The translations under genes and the position numbers were made by a program. Shown here in pieces: positions 1 to 6,440 of a stretch of 9,294 bases of DNA. The stretch spans positions 1 to 9,294 of the forward strand of contig CAYXWN010000049.1 in assembly GCA_964468815.1 (NCBI GenBank), read 5' to 3'. Source of the DNA: UMGS621 sp964468815 (GTDB lineage Bacteria; Bacillota; Clostridia; Christensenellales; Borkfalkiaceae). Under the pieces are notes generated by a model. That model was not told the origin of the DNA, did not search any database, and saw only the letters and a list, made by a program, of their open reading frames with translations. The stretch's first letter is position 1. Each line of letters opens with the position of its first letter.

Positions 1-1
1 A

Positions 2-31
2 GAGGGTTATTTTTATAACGCTCAATTTTGA
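2..31 (+). other. Possible 3' end of an aromatic-rich leader peptide
   Basis: Read from base 2, the frame gives EGYFYNAQF followed by TGA at 29-31, so four of nine codons are Tyr or Phe. The stop codon sits just before the palindrome and antiterminator. A ribosome stalled on the Tyr-Phe-Tyr codons (8-16) would leave 41-48 free to antiterminate, while one that reached the stop would partly cover it. This is the usual logic of ribosome-mediated attenuation. The start codon is outside the window. The other two frames also run to stops (TAA 16-18, TGA 48-50), and TAT/TTT codons are common in AT-rich DNA, so this may be chance or the end of an ordinary upstream gene. Confidence 0.22.
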
Positions 32-72
32 TATGCGCATATCGGGGTGAATTTTTAATTTTGAAATAAGAG

Positions 73-100
73 CGACCGCCGATAACAGCGGTCGTTTTTT
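73..100 (+). terminator. Intrinsic terminator in front of aroF
   Basis: A 7-base-pair perfect stem, CGACCGC (73-79) with GCGGTCG (88-94), has an 8-base loop and is followed by TTTTTT (95-100). A G-T and an A-T pair can extend it. It ends the leader and sits directly against the aroF ribosome binding site, so it either attenuates the operon or ends an upstream transcript with partial readthrough. Confidence 0.8.
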
Positions 101-103
101 CAT

Positions 104-108
104 AGGAG
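104..108 (+). promoter_or_regulatory. Ribosome binding site of aroF
   Basis: AGGAG at 104-108 lies 8 bases before the ATG at 117. This decides the start: the in-frame GTG at 108 overlaps the site itself and cannot be served by it. Confidence 0.75.
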
Positions 109-116
109 TGAAAATT

Positions 117-1130
117 ATGATAGTAATCGTAAAAAAGGACAGCGATCAAAAACAATTGGATAATTTGATTCAATGGATCAAAGGGCTCGGGTTGGAAATT
201 TATCTCAGCGAAGGGGAAAATTCCACCGTCTTGGGCTTGATCGGCGATACTTCTAAGATTGATATTGATCTTCTCCATTCGTTGGATATCGTCGAAACGG
301 TTAAGCGAATTCAAGAACCGTATAAAAACGTGAACCGTAAATTTCATCCGGAAGATACGATCGTTGACGTGGGCGGACATAAATTCGGAGGCTCGCACTT
401 TCAGATTATTGCAGGACCTTGCTCCGTGGAGTCGGAAGAGCAGATCATCGGCGTTGCGAAAGCGTGCAAAGCCGCAGGCGCGAATTTTTTACGCGGCGGC
501 GCGTTTAAGCCGCGTACCTCTCCGTATGCCTTTCAGGGGTTGCGCGCTAAGGGGTTGGAACTTTTATTAAGAGCGAAGCAAGAAACGGGTATGCCGATCG
601 TTACGGAGATTATGAGCGTGCGACACATTGATTTATTTAGCGACGTGGATATCGTCCAAATCGGCGCGCGCAATATGCAGAACTTCGAGTTATTGAAAGA
701 GGTTGGGAGAATGGGAAAGCCCGTGTTGTTAAAGCGCGGACTTGCCAACACCATAGAAGAATGGCTGATGAGTGCGGAATATTTAATGGCAGAGGGATTG
801 CACGATATTATCTTATGCGAGCGCGGAATCCGCACGTACGAGCCGTATACGCGCAATACGTTGGATTTATCCGCCGTTCCCATCGTCAAGGAACGCACGC
901 ATCTCCCGATTATTTGCGATCCGAGCCATGCGTCCGGACTATCTCGTTTGGTAGAACCGATGTCGCTCGCGTCGATCGGTGCAGGGGCGGACGGATTGAT
1001 GATCGAAGTGCATAACGATCCGCCGCACGCGCTTTCGGACGGGGCTCAGTCCTTACGCCCCGAGCAGTTTGCGGCAATCGTTCCCAAGGTGAAAGTAATG
1101 TTGCCGTTGGTCGGAAAGGAAATGGATTGA
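117..1130 (+). CDS. aroF: 3-deoxy-7-phosphoheptulonate (DAHP) synthase, AroF/Thermotoga type
   Basis: This enzyme condenses phosphoenolpyruvate with erythrose 4-phosphate, the first step of the shikimate pathway, in the cytosol. The 337-residue protein has the layout of the small type I-beta enzymes. An N-terminal ferredoxin-like domain (about 1-70) is followed by the FHPEDT linker (76-81) and a TIM barrel. Visible motifs are AGPCSVES (99-106, metal Cys102), RGGAFKPRTSPYAFQG (126-141), QIGARN (181-186), LLKRG (204-208), CERGIRT (234-240) and DPSH (268-271, metal His271). IEVH (296-299, metal Glu297) and LSDG (306-309, metal Asp308) complete the set. All four metal ligands are present. In Thermotoga the N-terminal domain gives feedback control by Tyr and Phe, and the same is inferred here. 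ATG 117 is preferred over GTG 108 for its RBS spacing and the family's usual MIVV-like start. It is first in the operon, and its stop overlaps the tyrA start by one base. Confidence 0.96.
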   Translation: MIVIVKKDSDQKQLDNLIQWIKGLGLEIYLSEGENSTVLGLIGDTSKIDIDLLHSLDIVETVKRIQEPYKNVNRKFHPEDTIVDVGGHKFGGSHFQIIAGPCSVESEEQIIGVAKACKAAGANFLRGGAFKPRTSPYAFQGLRAKGLELLLRAKQETGMPIVTEIMSVRHIDLFSDVDIVQIGARNMQNFELLKEVGRMGKPVLLKRGLANTIEEWLMSAEYLMAEGLHDIILCERGIRTYEPYTRNTLDLSAVPIVKERTHLPIICDPSHASGLSRLVEPMSLASIGAGADGLMIEVHNDPPHALSDGAQSLRPEQFAAIVPKVKVMLPLVGKEMD

Positions 1131-1969
1131 TGAAAATCGGAATTGTCGGCATGGGCATGATGGGCGGATCGTTCGGGCGTATGCTGTTGAAAAATACCGA
1201 TCACGTCGTTTACGGCGACGATCGGTCGGAAGAAGTCTTAAAGAAAGCGTTTTCATTGAAGGCGATGCACGAGCGTTTGACGACGGAGAACGCAGGCGAT
1301 TTGGACTTGATTATCTTTTCTGTTTATCCGCGCGGATTCGAGGAAGCGGCTCGTCGGTATTTGCCGTATTTAAAAGACGGTGCGATCGTTATGGATTTTT
1401 GCGGAATCAAACGTCCGATTCATGCCGCAATGGAAAAGATGTGTAAAGAATATCCTTCTTTGCGTTTCGTTGGCGGTCACCCGATGGCAGGAAGGGAGTT
1501 TTGGGGGATTAATCACGCCGTTACGACGTTGTTCGATCGCGCGAGTTTATTATTTGTTCCTGTTGCGGTTTCGCTAAAAGAACTTGTCGCATTACAAAAT
1601 TTCTTTTTGTCGGTTGGCTTTTTGCAGGTGTTTGTCACGACAGATGAAATACATGACAAAAAAATCGCTTTAACCTCTCAGTTGGCGCATGTTGTGTCAA
1701 GCGCGTACGTAAAAAGTCCGAACGCAAGAATACACGTCGGGTTTTCTGCCGGGAGTTTTCAGGATATGACGCGCGTTGCGAAGCTGAATCCCGATATGTG
1801 GACGGAGTTGATGACGGATAACGCCGATTATTTGGTTGAGGAGTTGGACGGGTTTATGGCGCATTTGTCCGAATATCGGGACGCGCTTGCCGCTCGCGAT
1901 GAAAATACGCTGAGAAAACTTTTGAAAGAAGGCGCTAAAATCAAAGAGCGTTTGGATAAAGAGAAGTAA
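1130..1969 (+). CDS. tyrA: Prephenate dehydrogenase
   Basis: This enzyme oxidatively decarboxylates prephenate to 4-hydroxyphenylpyruvate, the committed step to tyrosine. The 279-residue protein starts with a Rossmann fold, GMGMMGGSFG (7-16). Asp30 in YGDD at the end of the second strand points to NAD+ rather than NADP+. Catalytic-region motifs are GGHPMAGRE (115-123, His117), the helical segment around LTSQLAHVVSSAYV (181-194), and SAGSFQDMTRVAKLNPDMW (206-224), typical of the family. The common D-x-x-SVK motif reads DFCGIK (89-94). There is no ACT domain and no fused chorismate mutase, so this is the minimal monofunctional form. The mutase activity comes from PheA downstream. The start is the ATG at 1130, in a TGATG overlap with the aroF stop, with AAGGA at 1116-1120. 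Arogenate dehydrogenase is an alternative that cannot be excluded from sequence. Confidence 0.93.
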   Translation: MKIGIVGMGMMGGSFGRMLLKNTDHVVYGDDRSEEVLKKAFSLKAMHERLTTENAGDLDLIIFSVYPRGFEEAARRYLPYLKDGAIVMDFCGIKRPIHAAMEKMCKEYPSLRFVGGHPMAGREFWGINHAVTTLFDRASLLFVPVAVSLKELVALQNFFLSVGFLQVFVTTDEIHDKKIALTSQLAHVVSSAYVKSPNARIHVGFSAGSFQDMTRVAKLNPDMWTELMTDNADYLVEELDGFMAHLSEYRDALAARDENTLRKLLKEGAKIKERLDKEK

Positions 1970-1980
1970 GGAGAATTTTT

Positions 1981-3000
1981 GTGAGAACGGTTTCGGTGAG
2001 TGCTTCCGGGCGCTACGATATTAAATTGGGAAAGGGAATTTTACCGTCTTTAGGGAGTGCCGTGCGTACCGTCGCGCGGAGCAATCGCGTTATGATCGTG
2101 ACGGACGGTAACGTTGCGCCGCTTTATTTGAGCGTTGCGAAAAAATCCCTTTCGGAAGCAGGCTTTTCGGTCGGACATATGGTGTTAGAGCCGGGGGAGA
2201 AAAGCAAATGTTTTGCCGTTTATCAATCTCTTTGCGAGTATCTCGCTGCAGAACGGTATTCTCGCAAGGATTTATTGATTGCGTTGGGCGGCGGTGTTGT
2301 GGGGGATCTCGTCGGGTTTGTTGCCGCGACGTATCTGCGCGGTATTGATTACGTGCAAGTGCCGACTACGTTGCTTGCGGTGTTGGATTCTTCGGTGGGC
2401 GGAAAGACCGCGATTGATATCGCCGCAGGGAAAAATTTGGTCGGTGCGTTTTGGCAACCGCGGTTGGTTTGGGCGGATCTCGATTTGTTGGAAACGTTGC
2501 CCGAACGGGAGTGGTTAAGCGGCAAGGGGGAGGCTGTCAAGTATGCGCTCCTCAGTCGTCCGATTTACGAGCATTTTTGCAGATACGGGTACAACGAGGC
2601 TTTTTACGCGATGTGCATCGCTTATAAACGGGATATTGTGGAAGCGGACGAACGGGAGAGCGGAGAGAGAAAACTCTTGAATCTCGGGCACACCGTCGGA
2701 CATGCCGTGGAAGCGTTATCCGATTTTGCGTTGCCGCACGGCTTGTGTGTGGCAAAGGGACTTGCTGCGGTCGCGGAAATCAGCGCGCGCGCAGGGCTTT
2801 TAACGGAGGAACGGGCGGAAATCGCGAGGCTTCTTTCTCCTTTCGACGTGTCCGTTCCGTATCTGAAAAAGGATTTGTTTGCTTTCATCGCGCGCGATAA
2901 AAAGGCGGACGGCGACGCGGTCGATTTCGTTTTACTGAAAAAGATCGGCGAACCCGTGATTGTGCGGAAAAACGTTGCAGAATGGGAGAAACTCTTATGA
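1981..3000 (+). CDS. aroB: 3-dehydroquinate synthase
   Basis: This enzyme converts DAHP to 3-dehydroquinate, the second shikimate-pathway step, using NAD+ and a divalent metal. The 339-residue protein shows PGEKSK (71-76), the NAD-binding GGGVVGDLVGFVAATYLRG (103-121) and PTTLLAVLDSSVGGKTAID (128-146). The metal-binding residues are Glu184 in GKGEAVKYALL, His237 in NLGHTVGHAVE and His253 in LPHGLCVAKG. RDKKAD (305-310) is also present. Length is slightly below the usual 350-370, with the shortening visible around 195-215. It starts with GTG at 1981, 7 bases after AAGGAG (1968-1973). That site overlaps the tyrA stop codon, and the gap to tyrA is 11 bases. Its last codons overlap the aroA start. 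Confidence 0.96.
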   Translation: MRTVSVSASGRYDIKLGKGILPSLGSAVRTVARSNRVMIVTDGNVAPLYLSVAKKSLSEAGFSVGHMVLEPGEKSKCFAVYQSLCEYLAAERYSRKDLLIALGGGVVGDLVGFVAATYLRGIDYVQVPTTLLAVLDSSVGGKTAIDIAAGKNLVGAFWQPRLVWADLDLLETLPEREWLSGKGEAVKYALLSRPIYEHFCRYGYNEAFYAMCIAYKRDIVEADERESGERKLLNLGHTVGHAVEALSDFALPHGLCVAKGLAAVAEISARAGLLTEERAEIARLLSPFDVSVPYLKKDLFAFIARDKKADGDAVDFVLLKKIGEPVIVRKNVAEWEKLL

Positions 3001-4247
3001 TGCGCGCCGAAATTACGCCGTGCACTCTCGGCGGAAGAATTTCTGCGATTTCTTCCAAATCCTTTGCGCATCGTATTTTATTGGCGGCGGCACGGGCGAA
3101 AGAGGATTCCGTCGTGCATAACGTCAGTCTTTCTGCGGATATTGCGGCGACGATTGATTGTCTTAACGCGCTCGGTGCAGACGTTCGCGCAGACGGAAAA
3201 GACGTTTGGGTTCGTCCGATTCGCTCTGTGGCGGAATCGGCTGTTTTACCCGTAGGGGAAAGCGGTTCTACCTATCGTTTTATTCTGCCTTACGCCGCGA
3301 GTTTGGGAGTAAGCGCACGCTTGGTCGGTTCGGACAGGCTCTTTGAGCGTCCGACCGTACCCTTAATAGACGCGCTTTCGTTGCATGGCGTAAGAACGGA
3401 CGGAAAAACACTTTCGGGGAAACTTTTATCGGGTGAATACTGTATCAGGGGGGATATCAGTTCGCAGTTTATAACGGGGCTGTTGCTTGCGCTTCCGTCG
3501 TTAAACGGGGATAGTCGCATTGTGATCGAGGGGGATAGCGTATCGGTTGCATATATTAAAATTACGTCTGAAGTTTTGAGTGAGTTTGGTATTGAAATTA
3601 CTAATGATTTTAACTCTTATTATGTCAGAGGAAATCAGTCGTTTTTTGCACATGAAACACGCGTTGAGGGCGATTGGTCGAACGCTGCGTTCTTTTTGAC
3701 GGCAGGAGCGATCGACGGGGCGGTTACGGTTTCGGGCTTAAAAAAGAACTCTGTGCAAGGCGATGCGCGGATTGCTGAAATCCTTGCGGAGATGGGGGCG
3801 GACGTTTCGTTTTCGGACGATTGCGTTTCGGTAAAAAAGAGAAAATTAAAGGGCGGTCGGTTTGCCGTCGGGGAAATTTCTGATCTCGTTCCGATTCTCT
3901 CCGTAGCGGCGGCGTTTGCAGACGGGGATACCGTTTTTACGGGCGTATCGCGCTTGCGCTTTAAAGAGTGCGATCGACTTTTTGCCGTGATCGATCTGCT
4001 TGCGCGCGCAGGGATTCGCGCGGAATCGGACGGGGAGTCGCTTCGTGTTCACGGCGGCGTTCCGAGCGGCGGTCGTTTTCGGAGTTACGGGGATCACCGT
4101 ATGGTGATGTCCGCGGCGGTTCTCGCCGCTTATGCGGACGGGAAATCCGTGATAACGGGCGCGGAGGCGGTTTCTAAATCCTATCCGCATTTTTTTGATG
4201 ATTTTACTCGTTTGGGAGGAAGGGCTTATGTCGATATGGAGGGGTAA
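2997..4247 (+). CDS. aroA: 3-phosphoshikimate 1-carboxyvinyltransferase (EPSP synthase)
   Basis: This enzyme transfers enolpyruvate from phosphoenolpyruvate to shikimate 3-phosphate, step six of the pathway. The 416-residue protein has the two inverse alpha/beta lobes of the family. Substrate motifs seen are SSKSFAHR (19-26; Lys21, Ser22, Arg26), GESGSTYRF (87-95), SSQFITGLLLALP (155-167), EGDWSNAAFFL (224-234) and SDLVPIL (295-301; Asp296 as the candidate catalytic Asp). SRLRFKECDRL (318-328), YGDHR (364-368) and KSYPHF (394-399) follow. The loop usually written GNAGT-x-x-R reads GESGSTYR. The glycine that governs glyphosate binding is kept, but Asn is Glu and Thr is Ser, as I recall for clostridial AroA. 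ATG 2997 overlaps the aroB stop by four bases (ATGA), 8 bases after GGGAG (2984-2988). ATG 3000 is also possible, and an ATG at 2982 precedes the RBS and is rejected. The 3' end overlaps aroC by 20 bases. Confidence 0.95.
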   Translation: MMRAEITPCTLGGRISAISSKSFAHRILLAAARAKEDSVVHNVSLSADIAATIDCLNALGADVRADGKDVWVRPIRSVAESAVLPVGESGSTYRFILPYAASLGVSARLVGSDRLFERPTVPLIDALSLHGVRTDGKTLSGKLLSGEYCIRGDISSQFITGLLLALPSLNGDSRIVIEGDSVSVAYIKITSEVLSEFGIEITNDFNSYYVRGNQSFFAHETRVEGDWSNAAFFLTAGAIDGAVTVSGLKKNSVQGDARIAEILAEMGADVSFSDDCVSVKKRKLKGGRFAVGEISDLVPILSVAAAFADGDTVFTGVSRLRFKECDRLFAVIDLLARAGIRAESDGESLRVHGGVPSGGRFRSYGDHRMVMSAAVLAAYADGKSVITGAEAVSKSYPHFFDDFTRLGGRAYVDMEG

Positions 4248-5307
4248 TTCTCTTTCAATGGAGATTTACGGAGAATCGCACGCGACTGCCGTCGGTGTTA
4301 AGTTGAAGGGGGTTCCGTCTTTGCGGTTAGACGTTACCGCATTGCAAGCGTTTTTGGAGCGTCGTCGGGCGGTTAATCCTACGATTTCCACGCCGCGCAA
4401 CGAACCCGATCGCGTTGTGTTTTTGAACGGTTATAAACAAGGTGTTTTATCCGAAAGCGTAGTTGCGGAAATCGCGAATACCAACGTTAAGCGTTCCGAT
4501 TACGAGGAGTTGTACGGAAAGCCTCGTCCGTCGCATGCCGATTACGTCGCTTATGCAAAATACGGCACGCTTGATTTTTCGGGAGGCGGTCGTTTTTCGG
4601 GGCGATTGACCGCGCCGTTTTGTATTGCCGGCGGCATTGCGAAGCAAGCGCTCGCGGCAGAGGGAATTTCCGTACTTTCTTACGTGCAGTCCGTAGGGAC
4701 GGTTTCGGGAAGAAGTTATCGGGACGGCACTGTTTCGCTTGCGGAAATTCGCGCGGCGCAGACTGCCGCTTTTCCCTCTTTGAGTGCTTCGGAAGCGATG
4801 ACGGAAGAGATTGCTTGCGCGCGTGCGGACGGCGATTCGGTGGGCGGCGTGGCGGAATGTATCGCTTACGGTGTTCCGATCGGGCTTGGCGGCGATTATG
4901 CCGAGGGCTTAGAGGGGGAACTCGCTCGTCTGCTTTATGCGATTCCTGCGGTTAAAGGCGTGGAGTTCGGCGACGGGTTTGCTTTAACCGCCATGCGTGG
5001 AAGCGTTGCGAACGATCCGCTTTGTTATCGGGACGGAACGGTTGTTACCGAAACCAATCGGAGTGGCGGAATCAACGGCGGTATTGCCAACGGAATGCCC
5101 GTTACTGTGCGTGTTGCGTTTCGTCCGACGCCTTCTGTTTCGGTTGAACAACGCACGGTGGATTTAGTTGAAAAAAGAAATACGCGTATTTCGATCAAAG
5201 GGCGTCACGACGCTTGTATCGTTCCGCGTGCGCTTCCCGTTGTGGAAAGCGCGGTTTCTTTGGTTTTATGGGATTATTTATTATCTAGGAGGATATCGTT
5301 ATCATGA
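4228..5307 (+). CDS. aroC: Chorismate synthase
   Basis: This enzyme removes phosphate from EPSP to give chorismate, using reduced FMN. The 359-residue protein begins MSIW and continues to GESH (15-18, catalytic His18). It has RPSHADY (100-106, catalytic His103), GGGRFSGRLTAP (119-130), AVKGVEFGDGF (241-251), NRSGGINGGIANG (277-289) and KGRHDACIVPRA (324-335), so the signature is complete. Several normally constant positions differ: GESHG reads GESHA, RPGHADY reads RPSHADY, and the DG-x-P turn reads KGVP (27-30). The RLTAP version of the second signature fits the clostridial branch rather than the E. coli SARET form. The start follows GGGAGGA (4214-4220) by 7 bases and lies inside the last 20 bases of aroA. 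Its stop overlaps the pheA ATG by four bases. Confidence 0.95.
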   Translation: MSIWRGNSLSMEIYGESHATAVGVKLKGVPSLRLDVTALQAFLERRRAVNPTISTPRNEPDRVVFLNGYKQGVLSESVVAEIANTNVKRSDYEELYGKPRPSHADYVAYAKYGTLDFSGGGRFSGRLTAPFCIAGGIAKQALAAEGISVLSYVQSVGTVSGRSYRDGTVSLAEIRAAQTAAFPSLSASEAMTEEIACARADGDSVGGVAECIAYGVPIGLGGDYAEGLEGELARLLYAIPAVKGVEFGDGFALTAMRGSVANDPLCYRDGTVVTETNRSGGINGGIANGMPVTVRVAFRPTPSVSVEQRTVDLVEKRNTRISIKGRHDACIVPRALPVVESAVSLVLWDYLLSRRISLS

Positions 5308-6440
5308 ATTTGGAAGAATACAGAAATCAATTAGACGCGATTGACGATCAAATTGCGTCGCTCTATCGTTCTCGCATGGAGATCGCGAAAAAGATCGGCG
5401 AAGAAAAGGCGAAAAACGGCGTTTCGGTCAACGTTCCCGGTCGGGAGAAAGCGATCGTGAATCGCGTTACCGCTTCTATGGAAGACGATATAAAAATTTA
5501 CGGAAAACAGTTATTTACCACGCTTTTCAATACGAGTAAGGCGTATCAAAGCGCGCTTGCGGTGCGTTCTTCGCGAATCGCGCGCGCAATCGACGCAGCG
5601 TTAGTCGATCAACGCGCGTTCCCGATCTCCGCGACGGTGGCGTGCCAAGGGGTAGAGGGCGCGTATAGCGGAGTTGCCGCCGAGCGGCTTTTTCCGATTT
5701 CGTCCGTCACTTATTTTAAGACGTTTGAGGGCGTTTTTCACGCGGTGGAAAAGGGGTTGTGTACGTTCGGCGTTTTGCCCATCGAAAATTCGACCGCCGG
5801 TTCTGTTTTGGCGGTTTACAATTTGATGAAGCAACACCGTTTTTCGGTTGTTCGCAGCGTAAAACTTCCCGTAAGGCATTGTTTGGCGGGGAAAAAAGGC
5901 GCGGATATTTCTGAAATTCGCACGGTCTATTCTCACGAGCAGGCGATTAGTCAATGTAAAAATTACATTCGCGAAACGGGGTGCGAGCCGGAACTGTGTC
6001 CGAATACCGCCGTCGCTGCGAAAAAGGTGGCGGAGAGTGCGGATTGTTCGGTTGCCGCGATCTGTTCGCCCGAATGTGCTGAACTTTACGGACTTACCGT
6101 CTTAAAGAGCGGAATTCAAGACAGCGCGAACAATCATACGCGGTTTATTTGTATCGCGAAAGATTTGCAGATTTACGAGGGTGCGGATAAAATCAGCGTA
6201 GAAGTAAATCTCTCGCATACTCCGGGGAGTTTGAATCGCGTGTTGAATCGGTTTGCCGCGTTGGGGCTTAATTTGACGAAGTTAGAATCCCGTCCGCTTG
6301 CCGATTCGGATTTTGAATTTGATTTCTATTTTGATTTCGACGGCGACGTCAGAAAGCCGGAAGTCGTCAATTTGCTTGCCGATTTGGACGACGATTCTAA
6401 TCAATTCGTTTTCCTCGGCTGTTATAAGGAGATTTTGTGA
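5304..6440 (+). CDS. pheA: Bifunctional chorismate mutase / prephenate dehydratase (P-protein)
   Basis: This protein rearranges chorismate to prephenate and then dehydrates it to phenylpyruvate, the committed step to phenylalanine. The 378 residues divide into three parts. An AroQ-class all-helical chorismate mutase covers about 1-90, with Arg7, the R-x-x-IAKKIGEEK helix around 24-35 and GREKAIVNRV (46-55). A prephenate dehydratase domain covers about 108-287, with GVEGAYSGVAAE (116-127), GVLPIENSTAGSV (156-168) and the catalytic NHTRF (277-281). A C-terminal ACT domain covers about 296-378, with TPGSLNRVLNRFA (306-318) and LESRP (327-331). Presence of ESRP predicts feedback inhibition by Phe. 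Since TyrA here has no mutase, this mutase probably also feeds the Tyr branch. It starts at ATG 5304, overlapping the aroC stop (ATGA), with AGGAGG at 5287-5292; the 11-base spacing is longer than ideal. Confidence 0.95.
   Translation: MNLEEYRNQLDAIDDQIASLYRSRMEIAKKIGEEKAKNGVSVNVPGREKAIVNRVTASMEDDIKIYGKQLFTTLFNTSKAYQSALAVRSSRIARAIDAALVDQRAFPISATVACQGVEGAYSGVAAERLFPISSVTYFKTFEGVFHAVEKGLCTFGVLPIENSTAGSVLAVYNLMKQHRFSVVRSVKLPVRHCLAGKKGADISEIRTVYSHEQAISQCKNYIRETGCEPELCPNTAVAAKKVAESADCSVAAICSPECAELYGLTVLKSGIQDSANNHTRFICIAKDLQIYEGADKISVEVNLSHTPGSLNRVLNRFAALGLNLTKLESRPLADSDFEFDFYFDFDGDVRKPEVVNLLADLDDDSNQFVFLGCYKEIL

Larger units (their letters stand above)
1..100 (+). promoter_or_regulatory. Putative transcription attenuator leader of the aro operon
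   Basis: This non-coding stretch precedes aroF. Seen: a terminator hairpin (73-94) with six T; a segment 41-48 (ATCGGGGT) that can pair with 75-83 (ACC, bulged G78, CCGAT), 8 base pairs that would consume the left arm of the terminator; and a perfect 14-base palindrome 30-43 (GATATGCGCATATC) that overlaps the 5' arm of this antiterminator. A second hairpin, 6-10 with 15-19, lies at the window edge. Because only three bases separate the T run from the aroF ribosome binding site, any promoter for aroF must lie upstream and transcription must pass the terminator. That argues for regulated readthrough. The promoter itself is not visible and may lie outside the window. The signal (ribosome on a leader peptide, or a protein) is inference. 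Confidence 0.5.

Noticed and set aside
30..43. The palindrome GATATGCGCATATC as a repressor operator
   Set aside because: A 14-base palindrome alone does not identify an operator, no promoter can be placed beside it, and it fits the leader folding model as well. No regulator family is recognised.
533..898. Reverse-strand open frames across the operon
   Set aside because: All lie opposite well-supported genes, show no recognisable motifs, and arise from the codon pattern of the + strand genes.
3255..3275. AroA as a naturally glyphosate-insensitive enzyme
   Set aside because: The loop GESGST keeps the glycine whose change to Ala confers insensitivity in the CP4 type. Other substitutions are suggestive but insufficient without assay.
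3540..3660. AT-rich patch in aroA (and a similar one near 1560-1700 in tyrA) as a transferred segment
   Set aside because: The frame and family motifs continue without a break through both patches. They look like poorly conserved loops with local codon drift.
4198..4227. Earlier ATG for aroC at 4198
   Set aside because: It lies deep in aroA with no ribosome binding site of its own. Chorismate synthases begin at MSIW, given by ATG 4228 with GGGAGGA upstream.
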